The notes: generated by a model not told the origin, from the letters alone. A stretch of DNA of 64,000 nt from Tetragonia tetragonoides (GCA_038025085.1 CM076139.1:45674807-45738806), one strand, 5' to 3'. Shown: positions 23,715-36,769, counted from the stretch's first letter. A program made the numbers and translations.

Positions 23715-24018
23715 GGCTAATTAACCCTATCAAGTATAAAAGTTAACCCTATTATAAATGAAAGTTAATCTTGTCATGTATAAAAGTTAACCTTGTAATA
23801 TGTACAAGTTAACCATGTCGTATAAAAGTTAACATTGTCATGTGTACAAATTAACCCTGTCATTTGTACAAGTTAACTCTGTCATGTATAAAAGTTAACC
23901 CTCTTAAGCTTATAAAAGTTAACCCTGATAAACTTATAAAAGTTAACCCTATCATATACAAAAGTTAACCATATTCGGTACAAAAGTTAACCCGATTATG
24001 TATATAAGTTAACCATTG
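23715..24018. repeat. GTTAAC minisatellite, about 14 diverged 22-bp units
   Basis: Units of 20-24 bp with consensus near AGTTAACCCTGTCATGTATAAA run head to tail. The GTTAAC(C) core is conserved and the spacer drifts (tcatgtataaa, taatatgtaca, taagcttataaa). Units differ too much for a recent expansion. Confidence 0.85.
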
Positions 24019-24053
24019 TGAGGATGAGTTCTCATAGTTCTCATATAAACAAG

Positions 24054-24069
24054 GGTTCCCATGGGAACC
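24054..24069. repeat. 16-bp perfect palindrome
   Basis: GGTTCCCATGGGAACC is its own reverse complement. It sits between the minisatellite and the start of element 1. It could be a transposon-end hairpin, but no matching start or CTRR terminus was found. Confidence 0.6.
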
Positions 24070-24090
24070 TTCCCCTATATTGCTATACCA

Positions 24091-24145
24091 AGCACCAAGC
24101 ACAGCAGCTAAGCAAAAAAAAAAAAAAAAAGCACCAAGCACAGCA
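24091..24145. mobile_element. Minimal retroposed insertion in the LTR end of element 1
   Basis: AGCACCAAGCACAGCA occurs at 24091-24106 and 24130-24145. Between them are only GCTAAGC and about 16 A. This is a second example of the footprint seen at 3926-3989. The target was the last bases of a Tat-type LTR (...ACCAAGCACAGCAACA). Confidence 0.7.
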
Positions 24146-24243
24146 ACAAAATTGGCGATCATAGTGGGAGTAACGAAACACACTCCACGAATACACCTTT
24201 TTAATGCCTCAAACTAGGTCTCAAGTAAGAAATATCTGGTGAT

Positions 24244-27200
24244 ATGAGTGCCCAAAGAGAGGATAATGCTTCGAATGCAGCATCCCAACCCCAAGGCTCA
24301 TCTTCTCAGAAAGAAACCCCTCGAAAATCAAGATTTGATATACACGAAATTTATGAGAAGTTTGTTGAGTGTATGAAAGAAACTCTATTGGCTGCTCGAG
24401 AAAGGCAACGAAAAGAGTATAATGATCAATATAGATCCTTAGCACATGAAACTTCAAGGGTTTGTCACCAAATCATAGAAAGCGTAGTTGCAGATTCGAA
24501 AGATAGTCTGACTAGGGAAGTAAATAAAATTATATTAGATATAAATGAGACCTTTAATTCTGCATTCTTAGCCTTGTCGAAAAGCATGGCTACCAACGTG
24601 ACATTTAATCTAGAGCCACATATTGAAAAACATAACCAACTCATCGAAAAGGTCATACAGTTGGGCGGAGGAACTATAAAAGATAAAATGCCTATAGGGG
24701 ATAATACCGAGTCACCTATAGGGTATCCACCACCAGGTTTCCCAAGGGAACCTCAACAAGCATTTAGGAATTTTGAAATAGGCCAACCATCGAATCCTAT
24801 TAATTTAACATCTTCCCCTGGGGTAAATACGAATCTAGGTTTAGGACCTTTAGGAGATAGAAGTAACATAGGGAAAGATAAAATCCCTGGGATTCCTTTC
24901 GAATATCCCAGAATATCTAATATATCTTCACAGCCTATGTATCCTGAGGCCAATCCACACGGACATATCCCAGTAGGACAAGTAAATCTCTATCATCCTG
25001 TCGAAGAGAACTATCAGAGAAGGAGGCCAACAAATTTTTGCCAAAACTCACAATATAATAATCCTAGATATGTAACGAATGATAACAATAATCATCCATA
25101 CAGTGCACAACCCACTGCATATCCCTACTCGATGCCAGGAATGATGGGAGAAGAGCCTATTCAATCACAGATTGAGCAAATTGTGGAAAGGTTATATGGG
25201 CCAACCTTAATAAAACTATATAGGCCTTTAACGAGCAAGCCTTATCCTGATTGGGTAGATAGAGCACACCCATTTCCTCGAGGATTTTAGAGTCCCTGAC
25301 TTTACATTATTTTCAGGTAAAGATAATGTTTTTGCTTTAGAACATGTATCTAGATTCTCAAGTCAATGTAGAGAAGCAGCAGATAACAAATATCTGAAAC
25401 TTCGAATGTTTTGTAGTTCCTTAACTGGAACTGCCTTCAATTGGTATATAAGCCTAGCCCCAAACTCGATACATAGCTGGGAAGAAATACAATCATTTCC
25501 AAAATCACTTTGCGAGGACAGATCCTGGCATTTCGATGAGTGACTTAGCTAGGATCAGGCAGCATACTGGAGAGTCAGTAGAAGAATATCTGTCTAGATT
25601 TAAAAGGGCTAGAATACGTTGTCATACAAATTTACCTGAATTTTTTTTTTGTACAATTAGCTAAAGAAAATATGGCTATAGAGTATAGAATGAAATTCGA
25701 TGGTCTTCCATTCCACGACTTAAGGGAATTAGCAGAAATTGCAATACGATATGAAAATATGCTAAGAGAAGAAAGTAAAAAAACACCAAGGTTTTAATGC
25801 ATTCAAAGTAGAAGCACCATGGGTGTTTGAGGATTCATTCGAAATAGATTATACTGAATTTAAGAAAGGACCACATTTCTCTTGTCCTAAACTCGAAAAG
25901 AAAGACAAATTTGTTGAAATATGAGGGAAACCAAAGAAGTATACCTTTGATACAACACAAACCGATAAGATATTTGATTGGTTACTTGCTAATAAGAAAA
26001 TTAAAAGAACCAAGAATATAAGGATACCCTCGAACTCAGAATTGGAAAAGAAACCATATTGTAAATGAAATAATACTACAACACATAAAACTAATGACTG
26101 TACATATTTTCGAAATATTATACAGAAGAAGATAGAGGATAAGGAACTGTTTTTTTCCCGAGGAAGACAAAACAGAGATCGAAAAAGATCCTTTTCAACA
26201 AATCTTAGAAATAAACATGATAGATTTGGATACATCTACCATTTTGTGTTTATAGGCATCGAATCACACAAAAAATGGCCAACATCATGTTCAACAGGTA
26301 CATAGATCAAGGCATTTTGACCTTCCCAAAGGTCAAAGACGAAGGGCTGGAAGGAATGTGTAGGTGGTACATGAATACACTACACACTACTGATCAATGT
26401 CAGATATTCCGAAGGTTCATTGCCAAGCAAATGGAACTAGAAACTTTAGAGCTGACCTATGTCGAAAGGGTCACCTTAGGAATGGAATCCGCTGATGACA
26501 TCGAAGTGCATCAGCAAGAGGTACCACCTGTTAACAAAGAACAAACAACCAATGCCAGGGACAAGACATACAAAGAAGCCCTCAAAACAGAAGGTACTAT
26601 GTCCTCATTGTTCTGATATTCTGCATTTCGAATTGGTGCGTCTACAGATTATACCCAATGATCCGAATTGGGCACCAGCCTATCAGCGAAGCTATGGAAT
26701 ACCCAAGCATCCCCGAACGGATGCGTTTCCTGCATGAAGGGGGTATCGAGGAGGAAGAGGTGGCAGATTGGGGGGCAAATATACCCTAAGAGGAGGATTG
26801 CCTCTATAAAGTATGAGGACTTCAGGGTATTTCGAAGATACCCGACCCTCTAACATGACCCAACTAGGAAGTGTTTCTTCGAAACCCCAGAAACGAAGAC
26901 AGGTGGCTGAGAAGCTGAGTCATGCAAGGGCTCAAGTTGCAATAAAGATGCAACAAGAAGCCCTCATCAACAGACTGGAGATTGATAAGGATGCAATATC
27001 GAAAGGAACATTGCAAATTCAGGTTGGACAAATCGAATGTTTAGCCAGAGAAAACGAGGGGGTGGATATAGACACCCTAAGTTATCAAATGAGGGAGGTG
27101 AAAGTCCACTCAAGCAAGTTCGAAAGGAGAGATAGAGAGGAAGATGAGTATACCTCAGATGACAGAATAGAAATTTACGTCAACGACGAGGAGTTTGCAC

Positions 27201-27757
27201 GAACGCAAGCTGTACAACGTGCCTTGAATTTCGAAGACAAGGCAGAAGTTAGCATGGTAGAGATCATGTACCCAGAGATCCAGCAAGAAGGGCAAAGCAA
27301 TGATCAGCCTCAATGGCATGAGATCGAGGAGGAATATGAGGCCTACGAATTTGTGGCCCAAACAGGTCTCTCTTCTCCAGCAGAGTTAGAAAGAAACTTA
27401 CCTTCTCCTTTAGATGATTCACCATATAAATTTATCAAAACTACACTTCTAGATTTAAGGTGCTATGAGGATTTAAATATCTTAGATATCGAAGAAACAG
27501 AGGCTTGTGCTTGTGAACATGACATAGACCCAATTTTAAAAGATTTATTGGATAGAAAAGCCATAAATAATAATCATATTAAACCTCTATATATCAAAAC
27601 AGAAATCAATAATATAGGTATAAATAGGATTTTAATTAATAGTGGAGCAGTCGTGAATGTACTACCAATATCTACTCTTCCATTCTTAGCAAAATCCACG
27701 AAGGATTTAATAATTGCAGATGTAGCAGTATACACTTCTCTGGACAAGCCACTATAA
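24244..27757 (+). pseudogene. Element 1 gag and protease region, broken
   Basis: 24244-25290 is an open gag N-terminal part of 348 codons (MSAQREDNASNAASQPQGSS...), acidic then Pro/Asn/Gly-rich, matching element 2 gag (from 28891). An extra T after CCTCGAGGATTT shifts frame at the retrotransposon-gag core (SLTGTAFNWYISLAPNS near 25430). Further fragments at 26275-26616 and 26813-27757 continue the gag linker into the protease. There the active-site region reads INSGAVVNVLP, with Asn in place of the catalytic Asp of D-S/T-G. Element 1 keeps about 79 bp near 26325-26405 that element 2 has lost. Confidence 0.82.
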
Positions 27758-27961
27758 CGAATGAACTGTTACTAGTCAAAATTAAAGTAGAGAATACGAT
27801 TTCCGATACTGCATTTTTTGTAGTTGACACTAGTTCCAGTTATCAAGCATTACTAGGAAGAGATTGGATCCATAGCAATTATTGCATACCATATACTTTA
27901 CACCAAATTCTAATAATTTGGAATGACGAAAAATTTGAAATTGTAAAGGCAGAAGAAAAGC

Positions 27962-27966
27962 CTCAT
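27962..27966. repeat. Target-site duplication of element 2, left copy (CTCAT)
   Basis: CTCAT precedes the 5' LTR at 27967 and follows the 3' LTR at 42260-42264. The exact 5-bp match across 14.3 kb pairs these two LTRs as one insertion. Confidence 0.9.
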
Positions 27967-28038
27967 TGTTACTCACGAAATAAAATGGACTTATAATACA
28001 GTAGATAAATTAGTCAATAGAAGTCAAAGTCGTGTCTT

Positions 28039-28143
<105 letters not shown>

Positions 28144-28335
28144 ATGTGGGTTATACATACGAAAGAAGTTTGAACGAAAAGAGAATACAAACATCAGTTA
28201 AAAAGGAGCAATACGAAAAGAAAGGATACGAAGAAAGTCAAGAGAAGTGGAAAACGTGGGGAAAGTTGGACACCAGCATGAAGGAAGTGGACAAGGAGAA
28301 GAACTGCAAGATCATGGGCAGTTATCTCAGACCCC

Positions 28336-28343
28336 TATAAATA
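28336..28343 (+). promoter_or_regulatory. TATA box of the element 2 LTR promoter
   Basis: TATAAATA in CAGACCCCTATAAATACAAG, conserved in the 3' LTR (41745-41752) and in the LTR at 42920-42927. Transcription of the genomic RNA would start about 30 bases downstream. Confidence 0.7.
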
Positions 28344-28835
28344 CAAGAAGAAACAGAAAAACGAGGCAGCAGAGCTCATATTGACAAGACGTCATAAAGT
28401 AGACATTAGAGTAGTGTTATTGTATCTTAAGAGTAGATTATCAGTTAGGCTATTCGAGCAAGTGTAATCAAGTCACTCAGCAATGACGCCTTCTTTTGAG
28501 GTATAATTGCTTTATCTTTTATTTTTGTGCTTTGAATCGAATGTATGCCTTACTATTGATCGAATGAAGTATGTTTAAGATTCCATCCTAATTCTGCTCT
28601 TTTGAAGTTCCAATTTATGCTTGTTTGTGTGGCTTTCTATTGAAGTATTCGAAAATAACTATCACTGTTGATAAGTGTCCACCTTTTGACCGAGAAGTGT
28701 TGGGGGTGGAAGAATGGATTCGAATAGGGAGCTGCTTGCTCCAAGATAGTCCTCGACCCTTTTTAGGACCTTTTAGGGTGCGTAGGGCTGCCCTTATAGT
28801 TTGCTTGTGACCCCTAAGTACTAAGCACATCAACA

Positions 28836-28862
28836 AATTTGGCGACCACAGTGGGAGAAACG
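28836..28862 (+). other. Primer-binding region of element 2
   Basis: AATTTGGCGACCACAGTGGGAG directly follows the LTR end CATCAACA. The TTGGCG...GTGGG pattern recalls primer regions of other Tat-group elements. The primer tRNA was not worked out. Confidence 0.65.
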
Positions 28863-28890
28863 AAATACACTCCACGAATAAACCTTTTTA

Positions 28891-31845
28891 ATGCCTCAAA
28901 CTAGGTCTTATGTAAAAAATATATCTGGTGATATGAGTGCCGAAAGAGAGGATAATGCTTCGAATGCAGCAGCCCAACCTCAAGACTCATCTTCTCAAGA
29001 AGAAACTCCACGAAAATCAAGATTTGATATACATGAAATTTATGAGAAGTTTGTTGAATGTATGAAAGAAACACTATTGGCTGCTCGAGAAAGCCAACAA
29101 AAAGAGTATAATGATCAATATAGAGCCTTAGCATATGAAACTTCAAGGGTTTGTCACCAAATCATAGAAAGCGTAGCTGCAAATTTGAAAGATAGTCCGG
29201 CTAGGGAAGTTAATAAAATTATACTAGATATAAACGAGACCTTTAATTCTACATTTTTAGCCTTGTCAAAAAGCATGGCTACCAACGTGACAGTTAATTT
29301 ACAGCCACATATTGAAAAGTATAACCAACTCATCGAAAAGGTCATACAGTTTGGAGTAGGAACTTTAAAAGATAAAATGCCTATAGGAGATAATATCGAT
29401 TCACCTATAAGGTATCCACCACCAGGTTTCCCTAGGGAGCCTCAACGAACATTTAGGAACTTTGAAACAGGACAACCATCGAATCCTATTAATTTAACAT
29501 TATCCCCTGGAGTCAATACGAATCTAGGCCTAGGACCTACAGGAGATAGAAGTAACATGGGAAAAGATAAAAACCCTGGGATTCCTTTCGAATATCCCAG
29601 GACAACTAATATATCTTCACAACCTATGTATCCTGATGCTAATCCACACGGACATGTTCCCGTAGGACAAGGAAATCCCTACCAGCCCTTCGAAGGGAAT
29701 TATCAAGGAAGAAGGTCAACTAATTTTGGCCAAAATTCACAATATAATAACCCAAGATATAGAACGAATGATATTAATAATCATCCATATAATGCACAAC
29801 CCACCGCATATCCCTATTCGATGCCAGGAATGATGGGAGAAGAACCTATTCAATCACAAATTGAACAAATTGTGGAAAGGCTATATGGGCCTACCTTAAG
29901 AAAAGTACACATGCCTTTAACGAGTAAGCCTTATCCGGATTTGGTATATAGAGCACACCCGTTTCCTCGAAGATTTAGAGTCCCTGATTTTACTTTATTT
30001 TCAGGAGAAGATAATGTTTCTGCTTTAGAACATGTAACTAGATTCTCATGTTAATGTAGGGAAGTAGCAGAAAATGAATATCTAAAACTTCGAATGTTCC
30101 CTAGTCCCCTAACTGGAACTGCCTTTAATTGGTGTATAAGCTTAGCGTCGAATTCGATACATAGTTGGGGAAAAATGCAATTTCATTTCCAAAATCACTT
30201 TGCCATGACCGACCCGGGCATTTCGATGAGCGATTTAGCTAGAATAAGATAGCATACTGGAGAATCAGTTGAGGAATATCTGTCTAGATTTAAAAGGGCT
30301 AGGATACGTTGTCATACAAATTTACCTGAGAAAGAATTTGTACAATTAGCTAAAGAAAATATGGCTATATAATATGGAATGAAATTTGATGATTTTCCTT
30401 TCCACGACTTTAAGGAATTAGCAGAAAGTGCAATACGATACAAAAATATGTTAAGGGAAGAGAGTCAAAGAAAACACCAAGGTTTTAATGCATTCGAAGT
30501 AGAAGCACCATGGGTGTTTGAGGATTCATTCGAAATAGATTATACTGAATTTAAGAAAGGACCACCCTTTTTTTGTCCTAAACTCGAAAAGAAAGATGCT
30601 TTAGTCGAAATAGGAGGGAAACCTAAGAAGTATACCTTTGATACAACGAAAACTGATAAGATTTTCGACTGGTTACTTGCTAATAAGAAAATTAGATGGA
30701 CCAAGAATATTAGGATATCTTCGAATTCAGAATTAGAAAAGAAGCCATACTGTAAATGACATAATACTACAACACATAAAACTAATGACTGTACATATTT
30801 TCGAAATATTATACAGAAGAAGATAGAAGATAAGGAACTGTTTTTTCCCGAAGAAGATAAAACAGAGATTGAAAAAGATCCTTTTCAACAAACTTTAGAA
30901 ATAAACATGATAGATATTGACACATCAACTATTTCGTGTCTACAGATATCGAATTACACGAAGATGGCCAACATCATGTTTAACATATACATAGATCAGG
31001 GCATTTTGACCTTCCCAATGTCAGATATTCCGGAGGTTCGTTGCCAAGCAAATGGAACTAGGAACAGTTGAATTGACCTATGTCGAAAGGGTCACCTTAG
31101 GAATGGAATCTGCTGTTGACATCGAAGTACATCAGTAAGAAGTAAGGGCTGTTAACAAAGAACAAACAACCAATGCCAGGGAAAATACATACAAGGAAGC
31201 CCTCGAAATAGAAGGGGTAGTAACTCCAAAAATTGCTACCAATCTAAAGGTGCGTTTAGAGATTATACGCAATGATCCAAATTGGGTACCTGCCTACCAA
31301 CGAAGCTATGGAATAACCAAGCGTCCACGAACGGATGCCTTTCCTGCAGGAAGAGGGTATCGTGGAGGAAGAGGTGGTAGGTTGGGGGACAGATATGCCC
31401 TAAGAGGGGGATTACCTCAACAAAGCATGAGGACTTCAGGGTACTTCGAAGATACCCGATCCTCTAGCATGACTCAACTAGGAAACATCCCTTCGAAAGC
31501 CCAGGAATGAATACAAGTGGTTGAGAAGTTAATTCATGCAAGGGCTCAGTTTGCAATGAAGATGCAACAAAAAGCACTCATCAACCAACTGAAGATTGAT
31601 GAAGATGCAATGTCGAAAGGAACACTGCAAATTCAGGTTGGACAAATCGAATGCTCTACCAGAGGAAGCGAGGGGTAGATATAGACACCCTCAACGATCA
31701 AATGAGGGCCGTGAAAATCCACTCAAGCAAGTTCGAAAGGAGAGATAGAGAGGAAGATGAGTATACCTCACATGACGGAATCGAAATTTACGTCAATGAT
31801 GAGGAATTTGCACAAACACAAGCAATACAACGGGTTGAATTTTGA
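28891..31845 (+). pseudogene. Element 2 gag, broken
   Basis: An open start of 387 codons (MPQTRSYVKNISGDMSAERE) contains a long Pro/Asn/Gly-rich N-terminal part and the beginning of the retrotransposon-gag core (FRVPDFTLFSGEDNV). In-frame stops at 30052, near 30250 and near 30370 interrupt the capsid region (PLTGTAFNW, HTGESVEEYLSRFKRARIRC, FKELAESAIRYKNMLREESQ). A Cys/His zinc-binding segment YCK*HNTTTHKTNDC at about 30750 has TGA where Trp is expected. A deletion of about 79 bp relative to element 1 lies near 31018. Fragments up to 31845 carry the basic RGYRGGRGG-type linker. Confidence 0.85.
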
Positions 31846-32159
31846 ATACAAAGCAGAAGTTAGCATGGTAGAAGTCATGCATCCAGAGATCCAGCAAGAA
31901 GGGCAAAGTAGGGATCAACCTCGATGGCACGAGATCGAGGAGGAAGATGAGGCCTACGAATTTGTTGCCCAAACAGGTATGTCCTCTCCATCTCTATTAG
32001 AGTTAGAAAGAAACTTAACTTCTACTTTAGATGATTCAACATATGAATTTATCGAAAATACACTTCTAGATTTAAGGTGTTATGAGGACTTAAACATTTC
32101 AGATATCGAAGAAACCGAGGCTTGTGCTTGTGAACATGGCATAGACCCAGTTTTTTAAA

Positions 32160-35100
32160 ACATTTATTGGAAAAGCCATAAATAATAATCATATTAAACC
32201 TCTATATATCAAAGCAGAAATTGATAATATAGGCATAAATAGGGTTATAATTGATAATGGAGAAGCCGTGAATGTATTACCATTATCTACCCTTCCATTC
32301 TTAGGAAAATCCACGAAGGATTTAATAATTGCAGACGTAGCATTATATGGCTTCTCTGGACATGCCACTAAATCGAATGGATTGTTACCAGTTAAAATTA
32401 AAATAGGAAATACGATTTCCTATACTGCATTTTTTGTGGTTGACACTAGTTCTAGTTATCAAGCATTATTAGGAAGAGATTGGATCCATAGCAACTATTG
32501 CATACCATCTACTATACACCAAGTACTAATAATTTGGAATGGCGAAAAATTTCAAACTGTAAAGGCAGAAGAAAATGGTTCTGTAATTGAATTAAAAAAT
32601 GCCTTAGATAAAACCCTAAGAGTGGTGGCAGGATTAAATAGTGAACAAAAGTTGATTCATGCGATGACTAACGAATTGAAAGAAATGCAAGAAGAGAATA
32701 TCATATATGAAGTACCAGAACGAATCTGGGAAAAGAATGAAGATATAAAGATAGAAATAAAATATCCATTAGAAGAAGTTAACTTGGGAACTAAAGAAAA
32801 TCCCAGAATAACTTATATCAGTGCGAAATTATCCATAGAAGAGAAGGAAAACTTTATTAAAATCCTAAACGAATACAAGGATTGCTTTGCTTAAGCCCAC
32901 CATGAAATGTCTGGGATTGATACTCGAATAGCTCAACATGAGCTACCTATCAAAAAGGATTGTAGGCCAATTATGCAACCTCCACTAAGGATAGCCCCAG
33001 AAGTAGTATTGGGAGTTAAAAAGGAAATAGAAAATTTATTGGAGGCGAAATTCATAAGGCCAGCCAAATACGTAGAATGGTTAGCCAATGTGGTTCCAGT
33101 AATCAAAAAGAATGGAAAAATTAGAGTATGCATAGATTTTAGGGACTTGAACAGAGCCAGCCCGAAAGACGAATATCCCATGCCAGTGGCTGATACTCTA
33201 ATTGATGCAGCATCTCGACATAAGATCCTATCTTTTATGGATGGATATTCAGGATATTATCAATTACTAATAGCCAAAGAAGATAGGCATAAAAAAGCAT
33301 TTAGATGCCCAGGATCCCTAGGGACATTCGAATGGATAGTAATGCCCTTTAGCCTTAAGAATGCCGGGGCAATATATCAAAGGACTATGAATTACCTATT
33401 ACACGATATGATAGGAAAATTCATGGAAGTATATATAGATGATGTGGTAATAAAATCACAATCACATAAAGAACATCTGGATCATCTAGAAAACTCATTC
33501 AAGAGAATGCGAAAGTACAAATTAAAGATGAATCCACTCAAATGTGCTTTTGGAGTTCAAGTAGGAAACTTTCTAGGGTTTCTTATCCATCAACGAGGTA
33601 TCGAAATTGATAAGAATAAAGCAAAAGCAATCTTAGAAGCAAAACCCCCTACGAATACGAATGAGCTTCAGAGATTCTTGGGACAAATCAATTTCATTCG
33701 AAGGTTTATATCTAATCTAGCGGATAAAACCAACAATTTCTCATCACTATTAAGATCCAAAGAAGGGGAAGAATTTCAATGGAAACCAATACGTCAAGAA
33801 ACATTCGAAAAGATAAAGCAATAATTATCTGAACCACCAGTATTAATTCCCCCACGAATGGAAAAACCATTAAGATTGTATCTTTCGACAGGAGATACAT
33901 CGATGGGATGTCTATTAATACAAGAGAATGATAATGGAAAGGAACAAGCAATGTTCTACTTATCAAAGACTTTGGCAGATACAGAAACTAGGTATACACC
34001 TATCGAAAAATGGTGTTATAGTCTATACTTTGCCTTACTAAAATTAAGACATTATTTTATGTCTCTTACTGTCGAAGTGGTATCCCCAACAGATATATTA
34101 AAATATATGTTGTCACAACCATCGCTAAAGGGAAGACTGAACAAATGAAGCGTTCACCTTCTCCAATTCGATATCAGATATATACCGCAAAAGGCGATAA
34201 AAGGACAAGCTTTGGCTGATTTCTTAGCAGATCATCCATCAATTGAAGTTAATTCTGAAAATCAATTCGAAGAGGATTATATTGAATTAGTCCCATGAAA
34301 ATTATATTTTGATGGTTCCTCCACTAAAAGAGGGACAGGGGCTGGGATATATTTAATATCACCAACAGGAGTCCCCACGAAAATTGCAGTATAATTAGAT
34401 GGACCATGTACAAACAATAGGGCAGAATATGAAGCCTTAATTTTAGGACTAGAAAGCCTTCTCGAATTAGGAGCTAAAAATGTGATCATAAAGGGAGATT
34501 CCCAACTAATAATAAATCAAACTAAAGGAATCTTCAAATGCTTTAGTTCAACAACAATTTTAGGCAATGCCAGAATAAAGAAATTACTAGAATATTTTTA
34601 TGAAGTAAGAATATACTATATCCCTCGAATAGAAAACGAGATAGCCAATGAGCTAGCTCAATTAGCATCAGGGTATAAAATTCCTTGGAGTTATTTCCAC
34701 AAAAATATTACAATAAAAGCTAAAGAGCTTATTCCATTCGAAGAAAGAATAACAATGAAAATTAATAAAATTGATATTATGACAAAAGAGAATGACTGGA
34801 AATAAGAGATAATTGAATATCTCCAATAACCATCGAAAAGGAAATACTCTAATAAACTTAAACTAATAGCACATCGATATGTATACGATGGGGAACATTT
34901 ATTTCGAAAAGATGCTAGTGGTTTATTACTAAAATGCTTAGATGTAGATGATGCTTTGCTAGTCATGGGAGAAATACATGAAGCCATATGTGGAGCCCAT
35001 CAAATAGGGCAGAAAATGAGACGATTGGTATACCAATATGGATATTATTGGCCAATAGTAACTCGAGATTGCATTCAATATGCAAAAGGGTGTAGACCTT

Positions 35101-36089
35101 GCCAAAAACATGGCGGGATTCAACGAGTTTCAGCAGCTAAGCTCCATAGTATAATAAAGCCTTGGCCATTTCGAGGATTGGCAATGGATATTATAGGGGA
35201 GATTAGACCTGCTTCATCTAAACAACATAAATATGTTTTAGTAGCCACTGATTATTTCACAAAATGGGTCGAAGCTAAACCATTTGTAAACATAACATCA
35301 AGCGATATAGTGGATTTTATTAACGAAAACATTTTCACTAGATTTGGAATCCCTGAAACTATCACAGTAGATCAGGTCAAAGTATTTAACAGTGACGAAA
35401 TAAAATCTATTCTAGGAAGATTATCTGTAAAGTTAACAAACTCTACTCCTCATTATGCCCAAGCGAATGGACAAGCCGAGTCAACTAATAAGACCATAAA
35501 AAGAGAAATTGCTAAAATGATAAAAGACAATCCTGGAAAGTGGCATGATTTACTTTTAGAGACTCTATGGGCTTATCGAACTAGTCCTAGAGAAAGTATA
35601 CAAGTAACTCCATTTCAATTAGTATTTGGACACGAGGCGGTAATACCTGTCGAAATGAATATTAAGTCTGAAAGAATACTTAAACAAATTAATCTATCTT
35701 CACAAGCGTATGAAGAGGCTATGAATATTGAACAATTGGATCAAGAGATCCTACAAATCGAAGCATTACAGAATATTCATAAGCTAAAGAAACAAACAGA
35801 GAAATACTATAATCGAAAAGTAAAAAAGAGGCAATTTTCCAAAGACTAATTGGTATGGAAGACAATACTCCCTGAAGGACAAAAAGACAAGTTCTATGGG
35901 AAATGGTCTCCAAATTGGGAAGGACCATTCATTATCGAAAGCGTTGAACCAAAAAATGCATATAAATTGCTATATACAAATGGCAAACAATTTGGACGAG
36001 CAATAAATGGTAAATATCTACAGAAATATTTTCCTTCGACTTGGGATATATATAAGGATAACATTTACAATAGATTTTCACAACTTTAG
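32160..36089 (+). pseudogene. Element 2 pol: protease, RT, RNase H, second RNase H, integrase; nonsense-only damage
   Basis: One reading frame runs from the protease to 36089, interrupted only by stop codons. Protease: the active-site region reads IIDNGEAVNVLP, so D-S/T-G has become D-N-G. RT (32907-33824) has KKNGKIRVCIDFRDLNRASP and the catalytic VYIDDVV. RNase H 1 (33858-34148) has LSKTLADTETRYTPIEK. RNase H 2 (34297-34680) has YFDGSSTKRGTGAGIY, NNRAEYEALILGL, KGDSQLIINQ and NEIANELAQLASG. Integrase (34956-35849) has the HHCC zinc region (CRPCQK), MDIIGEI, TVDQVKVF and NGQAESTNKTIKREI. The C-terminal part is 35850-36089. Stops lie at 32892, 33822, 34146, 34296, 34392, 34803, about 34829 and 35847. 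Confidence 0.93.
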
Positions 36090-36769
36090 GAAGAGATAAA
36101 TAAAAGCTAAAATAAGTGAATAATTCAAACTAATTGATTTATTACAAGAGCTTTGCGTTGAAGACCCCAGCAAGGTGTGTTGTTACTCGAAAAGACATCT
36201 TGAAGATAAGTGCTGGAAAATGAATATCTGGCCAGATCGCCAGGAATGCCAAGGAAGAATACACCAATGTTTGGAGGGTGTATTCGACAGGCTCTTAAGA
36301 AGAAGAAAGAACAAAAAGGAAAAATATAACCCTACTCGCCCCGACAAGGCACGAATGGCATATGTTAATATGGGTGATTATATATGTAAGTAGGGAATAA
36401 TAACGCCATAACGAAAGAGATTATAGTAAATTTCATGTTGATGAGGACCAAAAGAAATAAATTAATATGGGTGATCATTTACGAAACGAATTTACTTAAT
36501 ATCTCCTCGAAAGGTTTATGAAAGAAGAAAAACCCAAAGGATAGTATTAAAAAAGATTAAGGAGAAGATAGGGTATATTCGACATGGTGCATATAAAATC
36601 TTAATGACATGAGAACAATTGCTTTACAAATCAAAAAAACCCATAACATTCAACTTCTCAGAAAAACATAATCGAATGAGGAGGGAAGAAGAGAGAAATG
36701 GAGATAAGAGAAGTGAGGGGTAAATGATCGTGGAATGACCTATTTATAGGAGAAAAAGGCGATATAAAC
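36090..36769. other. Spacer after pol in element 2
   Basis: No domain recognised. A 72-codon ORF at 36175-36393 (+) is Lys/Arg-rich without motif and is probably chance. AT-rich sequence continues to the MITE. Confidence 0.5.

Larger units (their letters stand above)
24130..27966 (+). mobile_element. Element 1: Ty3/gypsy Tat-lineage retrotransposon, left portion
   Basis: Only the last bases of its 5' LTR remain (CAGCAACA, 24141-24148), followed by the primer region AAATTGGCGATCATAGTGGG. Gag and a protease remnant follow, in the same order and with high similarity to element 2. The pol sequence stops at GCAGAAGAAAA (27959), where a 303-bp insertion begins, and element 2 starts a few bases later at 27967. 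The remaining pol stub and a 3' LTR are found at 42561-42615 and 42616-43392. Confidence 0.85.

Noticed and set aside
23715..24018. CRISPR-like array
   Set aside because: Units are 20-24 bp, spacers are short and mutually similar, no cas genes, plant context; it is a minisatellite.
24018..24090. Helitron 3' end at the palindrome
   Set aside because: A hairpin is present, but no CTRR terminus in the right place, no TC start and no helicase found.
36175..36393. Small Lys/Arg-rich protein after pol
   Set aside because: No conserved motif; lies in element 2 spacer.
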